Source: Micromonospora carbonacea
GTDB taxonomy: Bacteria; Actinomycetota; Actinomycetes; Mycobacteriales; Micromonosporaceae
Length of the DNA stretch: 64,000 bases
Assembly: GCF_014205165.1 (NCBI RefSeq)
Contig: NZ_JACHMZ010000001.1
Location: forward strand, 3,516,501-3,580,500
Direction: 5' to 3'
Shown: positions 1 through 9,800 of the stretch, piece after piece
Numbering within the stretch: the first letter of the stretch is position 1
How the letters are laid out: every line of letters starts with the position of its first letter
Program-made: the position numbers and the translations under genes
Notes under the pieces: generated by a model
Database searches by the model: none
Told to the model about the DNA's origin: nothing
What the model saw: the letters and a program-made list of their open reading frames with translations, nothing else

Positions 1-1
1 G

Positions 2-448
2 ACGCTGACCCTGCGGTCCCGCTCGGATGCCACCGTCACCGTCACGGGCATCCGGGCTGCGGTGGCCGGGCGGAGCGAGCCGCCCGAGGTCTCGACCACC
101 GTCGGCGTCGCCTGCGGGAGGTCCGGGGGCGACGAGCCCGGGGGCGACGAGCTCCGGTTCGACCTCGACGCCGAGCCCGCCCGATCGACCGGGGGCGTCC
201 GCTTCCCGCTCGCCGTCACCAGGTCGGTGTCGGTGCTGCCCGTGCGGGCGCAGTCCGGCCAGCCCCAGGTCCTCTCCTGGCGGCTGGAGATCGACTGGCT
301 GTCGCAGGACCGACGGGGGACCCTCACCGTGGACGAACTGGACGGGCTTCCGCTGCTCACCGGCGGCGAGGGACGGTCACGCTGCTTCTACACGGAAACC
401 GGCACGATCATCGAGAGCCTCTCCGGCGAGGGCTGCCCGACCCGCTGA
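2..448 (+). CDS. Hypothetical protein, C-terminal part (5' end outside window)
   Basis: The frame is open from the first full codon at base 2 to the TGA ending at 448, so the true start lies upstream of the window; the in-frame GTG at 62 is not preceded by a ribosome binding site. About 148 residues are visible: a Thr/Val-rich segment, then a stretch with VSVLPVRAQSGQPQVLSW and RRGTLTVDELDG. I do not recognise the family. It has no membrane segment and no obvious catalytic motif. The strong actinobacterial codon bias supports it as coding. Confidence 0.6.
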   Translation, partial: TLTLRSRSDATVTVTGIRAAVAGRSEPPEVSTTVGVACGRSGGDEPGGDELRFDLDAEPARSTGGVRFPLAVTRSVSVLPVRAQSGQPQVLSWRLEIDWLSQDRRGTLTVDELDGLPLLTGGEGRSRCFYTETGTIIESLSGEGCPTR

Positions 449-478
449 CCGCCCCGGCTGCCGTGATCGTAACCACAG

Positions 479-505
479 TTCACGCGGCCGTATTGGGCGC
501 GTGAA
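479..505. promoter_or_regulatory. Inverted repeat upstream of the DHA2 efflux gene
   Basis: TTCACGCG (479-486) and CGCGTGAA (498-505) form a perfect 8-bp inverted repeat with an 11-nt centre. It lies in the 254-nt leader of the downstream efflux gene, about 200 nt before its start. Multidrug exporters are often repressed by TetR or MarR proteins binding such palindromes, so this is a candidate operator; no regulator gene is adjacent within the window. Confidence 0.35.
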
Positions 506-702
506 ACCGTGGACCACCTTGTTACCGTTTCGCGGTGCGTTCGCGTGGCCGCGCGTCCACCAGGGGGGCGGTTGCATCCAACCGGGCGCACGGGGCCGCC
601 GTGTGCGACAGCCCCGCCCGACAGGTAACCCACAACGTGCTGCCGCCCGAGGTGCGGCACGCGGCCGATCGGCGGCATCCGCCAGCTTCATCAGGAGATT
701 CC

Positions 703-2277
703 GTGAGCAGTCAACCCGCGGCGCCGGCCAAGCTCGACGCCGCCGTACTGAAGATCGCCGGGGTCGTGGTCCTCGGTGCGATCATGTCGATCCTCGACGT
801 GACCGTGGTCAGCGTGGCACTGCCCACGTTCCAGACCGAGTTCGACGCCTCCTACGCCCGGGTCGCCTGGACGATGACCGGCTACACGCTCGCGCTGGCC
901 ACGGTGATCCCGCTGACCGGCTGGGCCGCCGACCGGTTCGGCACGAAGCGGCTCTACATGGCGGCGCTCGTGCTGTTCACCCTCGGCTCGGGCCTGTGCG
1001 CCACCGCCGACTCCATCGGCCAGCTCATCGGCTTCCGGGTGTTGCAGGGCCTCGGCGGCGGCATGCTGATGCCGCTCGGCATGACGATCATGACGCGGGC
1101 GGCCGGGCCGGAGCGGATCGGCCGGCTGATGGCGGTGCTGGGCATCCCGATGCTGCTCGGCCCGATCGGCGGCCCGATCCTGGGCGGCTGGCTGATCGAC
1201 GTGGCGAGCTGGCACTGGATCTTCCTGATCAACCTGCCGATCGGCGTCGTCGCGCTGGCCTACGCGCAGTGGGCGCTGCCGAAGGACGCCCCGGAGCCGT
1301 CCGAGTCGTTCGACTTCGTCGGCATGCTGATGCTCTCGCCGGGCCTGGCCCTCTTCCTCTACGGGGTGTCGTCGCTGCCCGAGACCGGCACGTTCGCCGA
1401 CCGGAAGGTGTGGCTGCCGATGCTCGTCGGCGGGCTGCTGGTCGTCTCGTTCGTCGTCTACTCGTTCAAGCCGAAGCACCCGCTGCTCGACCTGCGGCTG
1501 CTGCGTGACCGCAACCTCACCGTCGCGTCCGTCACGATGGCCGTCTTCATGGTCGCGTTCATGGGCGCCGGCCTGCTGTTCCCGAGCTACTTCCTCCAGG
1601 TGCGCGGCGAGTCGACGCTCGACGCCGGCCTGCTGATGGCCCCGCAGGGCATCGGCGCGATGGTCACCATGCCGATCGCGGGCATGCTGGCCGACAAGAT
1701 CCCGGTCGGCCGGACGGTGCCGTTCGCGCTGGTGCTGATCGCGGCCGGCTTCTTCGCGTTCACCCAGGTCGGCACCGACACGTCCTACCTGCTGCTGTGC
1801 GGCTCGCTGTTCGTCATGGGCCTGGGCATGGGCGGCACGATGATGCCGATCATGACCTCGGCGCTGAAGACGCTGACCAACCACGAGGTGGCCCGGGGTT
1901 CCACGCTGTTGAACATCCTCCAGCAGATCGCCGGGTCGGTGGGTTCGGCGATCATGTCGGTGATCCTCACCAGCAAGCTGAACGACGCGCCGGTCATCCC
2001 GGGGGCGGTCGACCCGAACACGGGCGCGCCGGTCACCGAGGCCGGGCTGGCCATCGCCGTCAAGCAGAACCCGGACCTGGCCCAGCAGTTCCCGGTCGAC
2101 CCGGGGCTGCTCCAGCGGGGGCTGGAGTTCGTCGCCGACTCGTTCGCCACGACCTTCTGGGTGGGCTTCGCCCTGGTGCTGGTGACGTTCGTGCCGGCCT
2201 TCTTCCTGCCCCGCCGGCGTCAGGTGTCCCACCTGCTCGACGACGAGCAGGCCCCGGCCCCGGTGCTGATCCACTGA
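703..2277 (+). CDS. DHA2-family MFS multidrug efflux transporter (EmrB/QacA type, 14 TM)
   Basis: Predicted proton-driven drug exporter of the inner membrane, 524 residues, the usual size for 14-helix DHA2 members. Visible family motifs: motif D1 in TM1 (LDVTVVSVALP, about residues 31-41), motif A in loop 2-3 (GWAADRFGTKR, about 73-83) and the antiporter motif C in TM5 (GIPMLLGPIGGPILGG, about 147-162). The GTG at 703 is chosen because AGGAG (693-697) sits 5 nt upstream and the protein then begins just before TM1; the frame is open further upstream but without a ribosome site. It stands alone, converging on the next gene across a strong hairpin. The substrate cannot be told from sequence. Confidence 0.92.
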   Translation: MSSQPAAPAKLDAAVLKIAGVVVLGAIMSILDVTVVSVALPTFQTEFDASYARVAWTMTGYTLALATVIPLTGWAADRFGTKRLYMAALVLFTLGSGLCATADSIGQLIGFRVLQGLGGGMLMPLGMTIMTRAAGPERIGRLMAVLGIPMLLGPIGGPILGGWLIDVASWHWIFLINLPIGVVALAYAQWALPKDAPEPSESFDFVGMLMLSPGLALFLYGVSSLPETGTFADRKVWLPMLVGGLLVVSFVVYSFKPKHPLLDLRLLRDRNLTVASVTMAVFMVAFMGAGLLFPSYFLQVRGESTLDAGLLMAPQGIGAMVTMPIAGMLADKIPVGRTVPFALVLIAAGFFAFTQVGTDTSYLLLCGSLFVMGLGMGGTMMPIMTSALKTLTNHEVARGSTLLNILQQIAGSVGSAIMSVILTSKLNDAPVIPGAVDPNTGAPVTEAGLAIAVKQNPDLAQQFPVDPGLLQRGLEFVADSFATTFWVGFALVLVTFVPAFFLPRRRQVSHLLDDEQAPAPVLIH

Positions 2278-2308
2278 TCCACTGAACCGCTGGTCCACCG
2301 ATCCACCC

Positions 2309-2343
2309 GTCGCGGCGTGGGGCGTCTCGTCCCACGCCGCGAC
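2309..2343. terminator. Bidirectional hairpin terminator between convergent genes
   Basis: A perfect 13-bp stem (GTCGCGGCGTGGG at 2309-2321, complement at 2331-2343) with a 9-nt loop lies between the efflux gene and the minus-strand glycosidase gene. It has no U-tract, as is usual in high-GC actinobacteria. Confidence 0.75.
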
Positions 2344-2381
2344 GGCGTCCCGGCCCGCGCCCACCCGGCGGGGCCGGGCAC

Positions 2382-3743
2382 TCAGGCCAGCGGGGCCACC
2401 GGGCGGAAGGAGCTGTCCGCCCGGAAGACGGCGGTGTCCTGGTACAGGTCGATGCGCAGCGCGTAGTCGTAGTGGCGCAGGTAGCGGCCGGGGAAGTTGT
2501 AGGACTCCAGCGACACCGCCCCGCTGACCGAGCCGGGCCGGGCGCAGAAGGTGGCGTCCCGCCCGAAGATCGCGCTGCCGTCGTTGGCGTCGGCCCGGAT
2601 CCGGTAGTCGTAGTGCCTCAGGTACCGGCCGTCGGCGGTGCGCAGCGAGTAGCAGTTGGCGTCGGCGAGCCCGGCGACGACGGTGAGGGTCGCGTCCTGG
2701 CGGGCCTGCGCCGGGCTGGCCGTGGAGACCGGGTCGAGGTAGCCCAGGTTGTCGGCGCGGCGGGCCACGTACCGGTCGGGGAAGTTGACCGACTGCAACG
2801 ACCGGCCGCCGGTGGGCAGGGTGACGCCGCCGGGGACCGTCTCGCGGAGCACGGTGAAGTGCCGGGCGAAGCCGGACAGCCCGGGCAGCTCGGCCGGCGG
2901 GGTCCAGGTGCGCAGCCCGTCGGAGCTGTCGCTGAAGTAGTACTTGCCGACCGTGTACCCGTCGAAGTAGATCCGCCAGCCGCCGTTGTCGAGCGGCACC
3001 AGCGCCTGGCCCTCGCGCGGGCCGCCCCAGCCGGCCCAGTCGCCGGTCCCGACGAAGGTGTAGGGGCCGTTCAGGCTGCTCGCCGTCGCGTGCTCGATGT
3101 ACTTGGTGGTCTCCTGCTTGGCGAACGCGTGGTACGTCGCGCCGACCTTCACCACGAACGTGTCGATGTGGTTGGGGCCGATCCCGGCAAGGAGCGTGGG
3201 TGTCGCGAACGCGGTGAGCGAGGAGTTCGTCGCGCGCAGCCGGTACGGCTTGAAGTCGGCCCCGTTGGTGGAGAGCGAGACGATCACGTTGACGCTGCCG
3301 TCGCTGTCGACGAACCACTCGGGGGCCCAGGTGTTCTGCACCGTCATGGGGATGGTGTGGTTGCGCAGGAACGTCCAGTTGACCCGGTCGGTGCTGGTGG
3401 CGAAGCCGATGGTGTTGCCGGTCCAGTTGGTGGTGTAGACGACGTAGTAGCGCCCGTCGGTGTGCCGGATGATGCTCGGGTCGCGGATCAGCCCGGTCGG
3501 CGGCGTGTAGGCGGGGCCGCGCAGCAGCCGGTAGCCGGTGGCGTCGGCCGACTCGTAGACGTACATGTTCGATTCGCTGCTGTTGGTGAACGCCGTCATC
3601 GTGTAGCGGGAGGTCTGCCCGGCGGGGGGCGCGGCGGCCGCCGGGGTGACCCCGACGGCCGGCAGCCCGGCGGCGAGCGACGCGAGGACGGTCGCGGCCG
3701 TCAGCGCCGCCCGACGCCACGACCGGCGGACGGTTCGGAACAT
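2382..3743 (-). CDS. Secreted GH43-like glycosidase with C-terminal AbfB (CBM42) domain; probable alpha-L-arabinofuranosidase
   Basis: Probable secreted enzyme trimming arabinose side chains from plant hemicellulose. The N-terminus (MFRTVRRSWRRAALTAATVL) is a signal peptide with a cleavage region AAAAP. The central part (about residues 40-295) has five-bladed propeller features of clan GH-F: RDPSIIRHTDGRYYVVY with a likely catalytic Asp, NTWAPEWFVDSDGS, and EGQALVPLDNGG. The last 150 residues carry two repeats of the AbfB beta-trefoil signature (SLQSVNFPDRYVARR; GRYLRHYDY twice), which binds arabinofuranose. ATG at 3743 is taken as start (453 aa); a TTG 21 nt upstream is possible. The promoter just upstream carries a LacI-type half-operator shared with other cell-wall genes here. 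The exact GH family assignment is uncertain. Confidence 0.82.
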   Translation of the reverse strand: MFRTVRRSWRRAALTAATVLASLAAGLPAVGVTPAAAAPPAGQTSRYTMTAFTNSSESNMYVYESADATGYRLLRGPAYTPPTGLIRDPSIIRHTDGRYYVVYTTNWTGNTIGFATSTDRVNWTFLRNHTIPMTVQNTWAPEWFVDSDGSVNVIVSLSTNGADFKPYRLRATNSSLTAFATPTLLAGIGPNHIDTFVVKVGATYHAFAKQETTKYIEHATASSLNGPYTFVGTGDWAGWGGPREGQALVPLDNGGWRIYFDGYTVGKYYFSDSSDGLRTWTPPAELPGLSGFARHFTVLRETVPGGVTLPTGGRSLQSVNFPDRYVARRADNLGYLDPVSTASPAQARQDATLTVVAGLADANCYSLRTADGRYLRHYDYRIRADANDGSAIFGRDATFCARPGSVSGAVSLESYNFPGRYLRHYDYALRIDLYQDTAVFRADSSFRPVAPLA

Positions 3744-3777
3744 CTGCCACCCCCACGTCAACAATCGAAGTTACTCG

Positions 3778-3806
3778 ATGTTAACGCTCCCCTGACCGGG
3801 TGACAA
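3778..3806 (-). promoter_or_regulatory. Promoter with LacI-type half-operator for the AbfB glycosidase
   Basis: Read on the minus strand: -35 TTGTCA (3806-3801), 17-nt spacer, -10 TAACAT (3783-3778), about 35 nt before the ATG. The sequence AGCGTTAACA overlaps the -10 and matches the right half of the operator seen at the esterase and GH43 promoters (AGCGGTAACA). Confidence 0.55.
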
Positions 3807-3821
3807 CGAGATCGTGCCCAG

Positions 3822-5096
3822 TCAGTGGGCCGCCACGACGACCGCGTCGGCCGGCAGGCCGGCGAGCCGGGCCGGCCGCACGACGACGAGCAGGACCACC
3901 GTGGCGGCCACCATCCCGCCCGCCACCACGAGGGCCATCGCCACCGCGCCGGTGCCGAGCATCCCCACCAGGGGCGCGGCCACCGCGCCGACGCCGAACT
4001 GCACCGCACCGAGCAGCGCGGAGGCGGTGCCGGCCGCCTCGCCGTGCCGGGACAGCGCCAGCGCCGGCGCGTTCGGCATCGCCAGCCCCGCCGCGGCGAG
4101 CACCGCCCACAGCGAGGCCAGCAGGGTCGGCAGCCCGCCCAGGCCGGTCACGGCGAAGAAGAGCAGCGCCAACCCCGCCACGGTCCCCGCGCCCAGGGAC
4201 GCCACGAGGATCCGCTGCGGGGAGTGGCGACGCAGCAGCCGCACGTTGAACTGGGTCGCCCCGATCAGCCCCACCGCGCCCGCCCCGAAGGCCAGCCCGA
4301 ACTGCTGCTCGTCGAGGCCGTACTGCTGTTGCAGGACGAACGACGACCCGGCCACGTACGCGAACAGGGCCGCCATGGCCAGGCCGGCGACCAGCACCAG
4401 GCCGACGAACGTGCGGTCGCGCAGCAGCGACCCGTACACGGCCAGGGTGGCGAGCGCCCCGCCGCGTCGCCGCCGCTCGGCCGGCAGCGTCTCGCGCAGG
4501 CCGAACACGGCGACCACGACGAGCGCCGCCCCGAAGACGGCCAGGGCCACGAACACGCCCCGCCAGTCCGTCCAGCGCAGCAGCCCGCCGCCGAGGGTGG
4601 GCGCGAGGATCGGCGCGGCCCCCATGACCAGCAGCAGCCGCGACAGCAGCGTGGCGAAGGCCGCGCCGCTGAACAGGTCGCGGACCACGGCCATCGCGAC
4701 CACCGAGGCCGCCGCGACGCCCAGGCCCTGCACCACCCGCAGCGCGCCGAGGACGGCGACGTTCGGCGCGACCACGCACAGCGCCGACGCCACGATGTGC
4801 AGCGCGATGCCGGCGATCAGTGGCTTGCGCCGGCCGACCGCGTCGGACAGCGGGCCGATCAGGAGCTGGCCCACGGCGAGTCCGGCGAGCGTGCCGGTGA
4901 GGGTCAGCTGCACCGCCGCCGACGTGGTCTGGAAGTAGGCGACGAGCGCCGGGAAGGTGGGCAGGTACATGTCGATGGTGAGCGGGCCCACCGCGATCAG
5001 CGAGCCGAGCACGAGGACGAGCCGCAGGCGCTGCCGGCGTCCCATCGCGTCGCCCGGCGTCGACGGGGCCGCCGTCGCCACGGTGGCGGCCTTCAT
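3822..5096 (-). CDS. Bcr/CflA-family MFS drug exporter
   Basis: Predicted 12-helix proton antiporter of the DHA1 Bcr/CflA group, 424 residues. Family hallmarks: TIDMYLPTFPAL in the first helix, motif A as GPLSDAVGRRKP in loop 2-3, and VVQGLGVAAASVVAMAVVRDL around helix 4-5. Relatives export bicyclomycin, chloramphenicol or sulfonamides. The ATG at 5096 is chosen because GGAG lies 7 nt upstream and the first helix follows after about 25 residues; an upstream in-frame extension of 40 residues looks non-native. It sits between two secreted glycan-active enzymes on the same strand but with separate spacing, so a shared role is not implied. Confidence 0.9.
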   Translation of the reverse strand: MKAATVATAAPSTPGDAMGRRQRLRLVLVLGSLIAVGPLTIDMYLPTFPALVAYFQTTSAAVQLTLTGTLAGLAVGQLLIGPLSDAVGRRKPLIAGIALHIVASALCVVAPNVAVLGALRVVQGLGVAAASVVAMAVVRDLFSGAAFATLLSRLLLVMGAAPILAPTLGGGLLRWTDWRGVFVALAVFGAALVVVAVFGLRETLPAERRRRGGALATLAVYGSLLRDRTFVGLVLVAGLAMAALFAYVAGSSFVLQQQYGLDEQQFGLAFGAGAVGLIGATQFNVRLLRRHSPQRILVASLGAGTVAGLALLFFAVTGLGGLPTLLASLWAVLAAAGLAMPNAPALALSRHGEAAGTASALLGAVQFGVGAVAAPLVGMLGTGAVAMALVVAGGMVAATVVLLVVVRPARLAGLPADAVVVAAH

Positions 5097-5267
5097 CGGG
5101 ACGCTCCGGCACGGCCGGCGCGCAGCCGGGCGGGAAATGATGCAACTGTCACAACAGGCTCCAAATCCGGGGCCCGGCTGCTGATTCCCCGTCCGGCGAC
5201 AGGTAACGCAGGTCACAGGGCGGTGGACCCCCCGCGAACACTACGGGCGCGGAGGGCCCACCGGGCG

Positions 5268-6389
5268 TCAGACGGTCGAGCAGGCGGCGCCGTTGAGGGT
5301 GAAAGAGGACGGTTTGCCGGCGTTGCCGGTGTGGTTCGCCTGGAACCCGATCTCCACCGACCCGTTCGGCGCGACGCTGCCGTTGTAGGAGACGTTGCGG
5401 GCGGTCACCGCGCCGCTGGTGGGCGTGTAGGTGGCGTTCCAGCCGCCGGTGATGCTCTGCCCGGCCGGCAGCGTGAACGCCAGGGCCCAGCCGTTGACGG
5501 CCGCTGTGCCGGTGTTGGTGATCGTGACGGACGCGGTCAGGCCGTTGCCCCAGGCGTTGACCGTGTACGCCACCCGGCACGCACCGGACGCCGGGGGCGT
5601 GGTCGGCGGCGGGGTGGTGGGCGGGGGCGTGGTCGGCGGGGGCGTCGTGGGCGGCGGCGTGGTCGTCGGGGGCGTCGTCGTCGGGGGCGTGCCGCCGATG
5701 CTGCCCGGCACCGCGCGCAGCGCGTTGTACCAGGCGGTGGCCATCTTGCCGTAGCCCGTCGCGTTGGGGTGGATGCCGTCGGCGAGGTCGGCGTAGGTCA
5801 GCGCGCTGCCGATGTCCACGAGGTGCACGCGGCGGCCGGCGTTGACCTTGCTCTGCACGATGCCCGGGATGGCCGCGTTGTACGTCCGCACCGCGTTCTC
5901 GGTGCCGGAGCGCGGGATGATCGTCGCGACGAAGACGTCCGCCGACGGCGCGGTCGAGGTGATGCGGTCGATCAGCGTGGACAGGCGGGACGCGGCGGCG
6001 GTCGGGTCGCCGTACATGTCGTTCGTGCCGATGTGCAGCAGCACCGTGCGGGGGGTCGTCGCCCGCAGCCAGTTGACGACGTTGGCGTCGACCTGGGAGA
6101 TGGTCCAGCCCGAGTGGCCCTCGTGGTCGTGGTCGCCGAGGCTGCCCGGCCCGTTGAACATCGAGCCGACGAAGTCGATCCGGTAGCCGCCGGCGGCGAA
6201 CTTCTGCCACAGGTCGATGCGGTAGCCGCCGGGGACGTTGAAGCCGTCGGTGATCGAGTCGCCGAGCGGCATCACCCGGACGCCGCCGTTGGACTCGGCG
6301 TTGGCGGGGGCGATCGCGAACGTGACGGCGGTGGCGACGACCGCCATGACGGCCGCCGCGGCGCCGAACAGGCGATTTCTTCGTGTCAT
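5268..6389 (-). CDS. Secreted SGNH/GDSL esterase (CE3-like) with C-terminal CBM2
   Basis: Probable acetylxylan esterase acting outside the cell on acetylated hemicellulose. A signal peptide (residues 1-31, ending ANA) is followed by an SGNH fold: block I MPLGDSITDG with nucleophile Ser45, block III GTND (121-124), block V DGIHPN with Asp204 and His207. A Pro/Thr linker (about 234-267) leads to a CBM2 cellulose-binding module (about 270-373) with the conserved N-terminal Cys and the final Cys. 373 residues. ATG at 6389 has GGAGG 6 nt upstream. The MPLGDSITDG signature is typical of CE3 enzymes; substrate specificity is inferred from this and from the CBM2. Confidence 0.9.
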   Translation of the reverse strand: MTRRNRLFGAAAAVMAVVATAVTFAIAPANAESNGGVRVMPLGDSITDGFNVPGGYRIDLWQKFAAGGYRIDFVGSMFNGPGSLGDHDHEGHSGWTISQVDANVVNWLRATTPRTVLLHIGTNDMYGDPTAAASRLSTLIDRITSTAPSADVFVATIIPRSGTENAVRTYNAAIPGIVQSKVNAGRRVHLVDIGSALTYADLADGIHPNATGYGKMATAWYNALRAVPGSIGGTPPTTTPPTTTPPPTTPPPTTPPPTTPPPTTPPASGACRVAYTVNAWGNGLTASVTITNTGTAAVNGWALAFTLPAGQSITGGWNATYTPTSGAVTARNVSYNGSVAPNGSVEIGFQANHTGNAGKPSSFTLNGAACSTV

Positions 6390-6802
6390 GCGTATCCTCC
6401 CGATGGTGGTTGCCCGGGCGAGGGACGTGCCGGGGCGAGGTGCGGAATCCGGGCGCGGCGTCGGCCCCGTCGAGGTCCGCCCGCAGACGGCGGGCGGGGA
6501 TGAACGGCGGCACGGCGGGTCGGCGCGCCACCGCAACTGCCGGGTACGGCAGGGGAAGGCCGACCGTCAGCAGTGCCCGTGCGGCTGCGCCGCCGGCCCC
6601 GGTGTCCGGACGGACGACCGGCGGCCCGTGGCTGGAGCGTGCCCTTCACCCTGGCCGCCGACACCATAACGTGTTACCGCTAACACCCACAATGGATCGT
6701 CAGCTGGCGATACTTCCAGGCGCGCGGCGGGCGGGACCGGGCACCGGCTGCGGCGGCGGAACAGCGCGTGCCGGGCGCGCAGGAGGCGCGGCGGGACCGG
6801 CG
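6390..6802. other. Long leader and promoter region of the CBM2 esterase
   Basis: 413 nt without a gene. On the minus strand it holds the esterase promoter and operator (6663-6692) and then a roughly 270-nt 5' leader. No convincing small ORF is seen. The rest, up to the stop of the M48 gene at 6803, shows no clear terminator hairpin. Confidence 0.6.
6663..6692 (-). promoter_or_regulatory. Promoter with LacI-type operator for the CBM2 esterase
   Basis: On the minus strand: -35 TTGTGG (6692-6687), operator GTGTTAGCGGTAACAC (6686-6671), 2 nt, then -10 TATGGT (6668-6663). The operator is a near-perfect palindrome (GTGTTA/TAACAC) and fills the 18-nt spacer. The same element, 14 of 16 identical and in identical geometry, drives the CBM2-GH43 gene at 30133. 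Such CG-centred palindromes are typical LacI-family sites controlling glycoside hydrolases in actinobacteria; the repressor is not in this window. Confidence 0.75.
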
Positions 6803-9800
6803 TCAACGAGGGGTGGGCGACGGAGGCGCGGACACCTGCGGGGTCGGGTCGGGCGGCGCGCCCAGCGGCCCGTCGAACACCACCGCCGGCCGTTCCGCGT
6901 CGCGCGCCCGGTGGAAGATCTCCATGCGCAGCCGCGCCGCGTCGGCGGGGACGAGGAAGGCGTAGTTGAGCCGCCGCACCGCCCCCGCGTCCACCGTCGG
7001 GCCGGCGTTCGGGTGCTCCGGGTCGGGCACGACGATCGCCGGGGTCACCCGGTCGTCGACCAGCCCCCGGAAGGAGAACTCGTTGACGTCCAGCGCCCCG
7101 GGGCGGCCGTTGGTGAGGCTGGCGATCACCAGGGCGTACCAGGCGCCCTGGACCTGGACCCGCTGCGGCGCGGCGAGGGTGAGCGTGACGCCGTCGGGCC
7201 ACGCGTACGTCTGCCCGAAGGCCAGCCGGGCCGGCGTCGGCACCGGCCCCGACGGGACGGGGACCGGCGGCGGTGGGGCGGCCGGGCCGGGCCGACCGGC
7301 GGTGGCGGGCAGCCACCGGCAGTAGTTGGTGACGGCCACCTCCGCCGGGTCCTCGCGCCGTGCCTCGCCGCGCCGGGTCCCGTCGTAGAGCACCTGGCCC
7401 AGTGCGCGCAGCCCCGGCGCGTCGGAGCCGGCCGCCCGCCGGCCCACCTCGACGTGGGCGACGGCCCGCTGGTCGACCAGCAGCAGGCGGCCTGACGCGG
7501 CCTGCGCGAACCGGCAGGCGTCGGCGGCGGCGACGGAGCCGGCGGCCGGCGGGGGCGCGGCGGCGACGACCTGTTCCGGCACCAGCGCCCCGCCACGGCG
7601 GGGCAGGAACCCCTTCGTGGCCAGCCACATCGCGACGACCGGTCCGGCGTAACCGAGCACGAGCAGCCCGGTCACGGCGGCCACGACGGCGCGCGGCCAG
7701 CCCCGGCCCCGGCGGAGCCCGGCCGGCCCCGCCGGGTGGCCCTGCGGCCACCGCGCGCGACGCCGCCGCGCCAGCCGGGCCACCGTCGCCACGAGCGTGC
7801 CGGCCACGAGCGCCGCCGCCAGGCCGACCACCCCGACCGCGGTGTACGCGCTGCCGGTGGCCAGCACGCCCTGGTAGACGTCGCCGCAGCCGGTGCCCAG
7901 ACAGAGTTCGACGAACGTGATCGTGAGCAGCACGGACATCAGCGCGTAGCCGGTGAGCACCGCCGCGACGAGGGCGTGCGCCGGACCGAGCCCGACGTCG
8001 GCCCGGCCGCCGAGGGCCGCGGCGACGAACGCGACCACGAGCTGCGCGAGCGCGACGACGCCGAGCAGCGCGTAGGCGTTGAGCAGCGCCCGCTGGTAGC
8101 TGCCCGGGTCCTGCTCGCGGCCCAGCCAGGTCGCCGCCGCCATGAGCAGCCCACCGGAGCTGGCCTTGTTGACGGCCAGCGCGACGACGAAGACCAGCGC
8201 GGGCGGCAGCAGCGCCACCGCGGGCCGGAGGCGCGGCCGGGGCAGGGCCGCGGCGTCGGCGCGGTCGAGGCGCACCGCCCGCAGGGCCCCGCCGCGCCGC
8301 GCGGCGGCCGTCAGCGGGTACGCCGCCGCCGCGAGCAGCGGCAGCAGCACCCACGGGTCCAGCGCGCTGCCGAACACGCCGACGGGCAGCGCGACGGGCA
8401 GACCCGTGGCGGCCACCGAGGTCCCCGTCGACCAGGCCGTCAGGCCGGCGCCGAAGGCGAGCGCGGCCAGCGCCTGCCCCGCGCGGACGACCGGGGTCAG
8501 GGTGCGGCCGGCCGCCGACGGCAGCCACGCCGCCGCCGAGGCCACCGACCAGCGGGCGAACAGCAGGCAGCCCAGGGCGAGCAGCGCCAGCGCGAGCACG
8601 CCCTGCGCCGGGAACTGCCGCAGGATCGACGGCCAGGTCGCGTCGTCGCTCAGCGGCGCGGCGACGAGTTCGCCGCCCGCGATGCCGGCGGCCAGCGCCA
8701 GGCCAGGGCGCACGCCGGTGGGCAGCGGCGTGCCCGCCACCAGCGACACGAGGGCCTGCCGCCACAGGCCGGTGCCGACGACGGTCACGGTCAGCGCGCC
8801 GAGCAGCGCCGAGGCCAGCAGCAGGCCGTGCAGCCGGTCGCCGCCGAGCAGGTTGGTGGTGATGGTGCTCAGGTACGGCAGCGAGACGCCGACGGTCACG
8901 CCGGCCGCCAGCGCCTCGACGGTTCCGGCACGCAGCAGCGCCTCGGGCCGGCGTACCACCTCGGCGCGGTCCGCGTTGGTCGGGTGCAGCCGCAGCAGCC
9001 GCCACCAGGCGCGCCGCGCCGGCCCGAGCGGCCCACCCGCCGGTGGCCGGCGCTCCGGGAAGGCCGGCGGGTGGAAGGGCGGGTCGGCGCGGTCGGGGCC
9101 GGTCGCCGACGCGCGCACGTCGGCGTGGTGCTCCCGGGCGCGGACCACCGCGGCCCGGACGAGCCAGAGCAGGGCGACCGCGACGGCGAGCCGCCACCCG
9201 ACGGGCCACAGCAGGGCGGGGCTCCGGACGGCCACGAACGCCAGCAGCGGCACGGCCACCACGAGCAGGAACGCCCAGCCGCTGAGCAGCGCCAGGACGG
9301 TGCGGTCGACGTCGCGGTTGCGCAGGTGGGCGAGTTCGTGCCGGACCACCGCCCGCAGGGCCAGCAGGCCGTCGTCGCTGGTGTCGTGCAGCAGCCCCCG
9401 GTTGAGGCGTACGTGGTAGTGGGGGTGGCAGCCGAAGGCCCGGCCGCCCGGCCCGGTGCGGTACGGGTTGACGACGAACCGGGGCGGGCGGGCCACCCGC
9501 GCCTCGTCGACCAACCGGGCGACCTCCCGCGCCGCGACCGGGTACACGGCCGGGTCGAGGGGGCGCAGCCCCTGCCGACGGATCAGCCGGCGGGGGTGCC
9601 GCCGGTAGCCGACGAACATCGCGGTCGCCACCAGCGTCGCCGCGCCCAGGCCGACTCCCGCGCGGCGCACGTCGACGGCCGAGTTGCAGGCCAGGTAGTC
9701 GTCGGTGACCCGCTGCGGCGAGGCGGTCGCGGCCGCCGTGTCGGCGGCCGCGACGCACCGCCGGTAGCTGCTCTCCCAGCCGGTCAGGCCGCCGGCCACC

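Noticed and set aside
449..702. A riboswitch upstream of the DHA2 efflux gene
   Set aside because: The leader has inverted repeats (479-505) and GTTAC/GTAAC arms, but I cannot match it to a known riboswitch consensus.
5575..5700. Plus-strand open frames rich in GGGVVGGG opposite the Pro/Thr linkers (also near 12130, 14590 and 30560)
   Set aside because: They are the antisense reading of ACC/CCG linker codons of CBM2 proteins, with no ribosome sites or recognisable folds.
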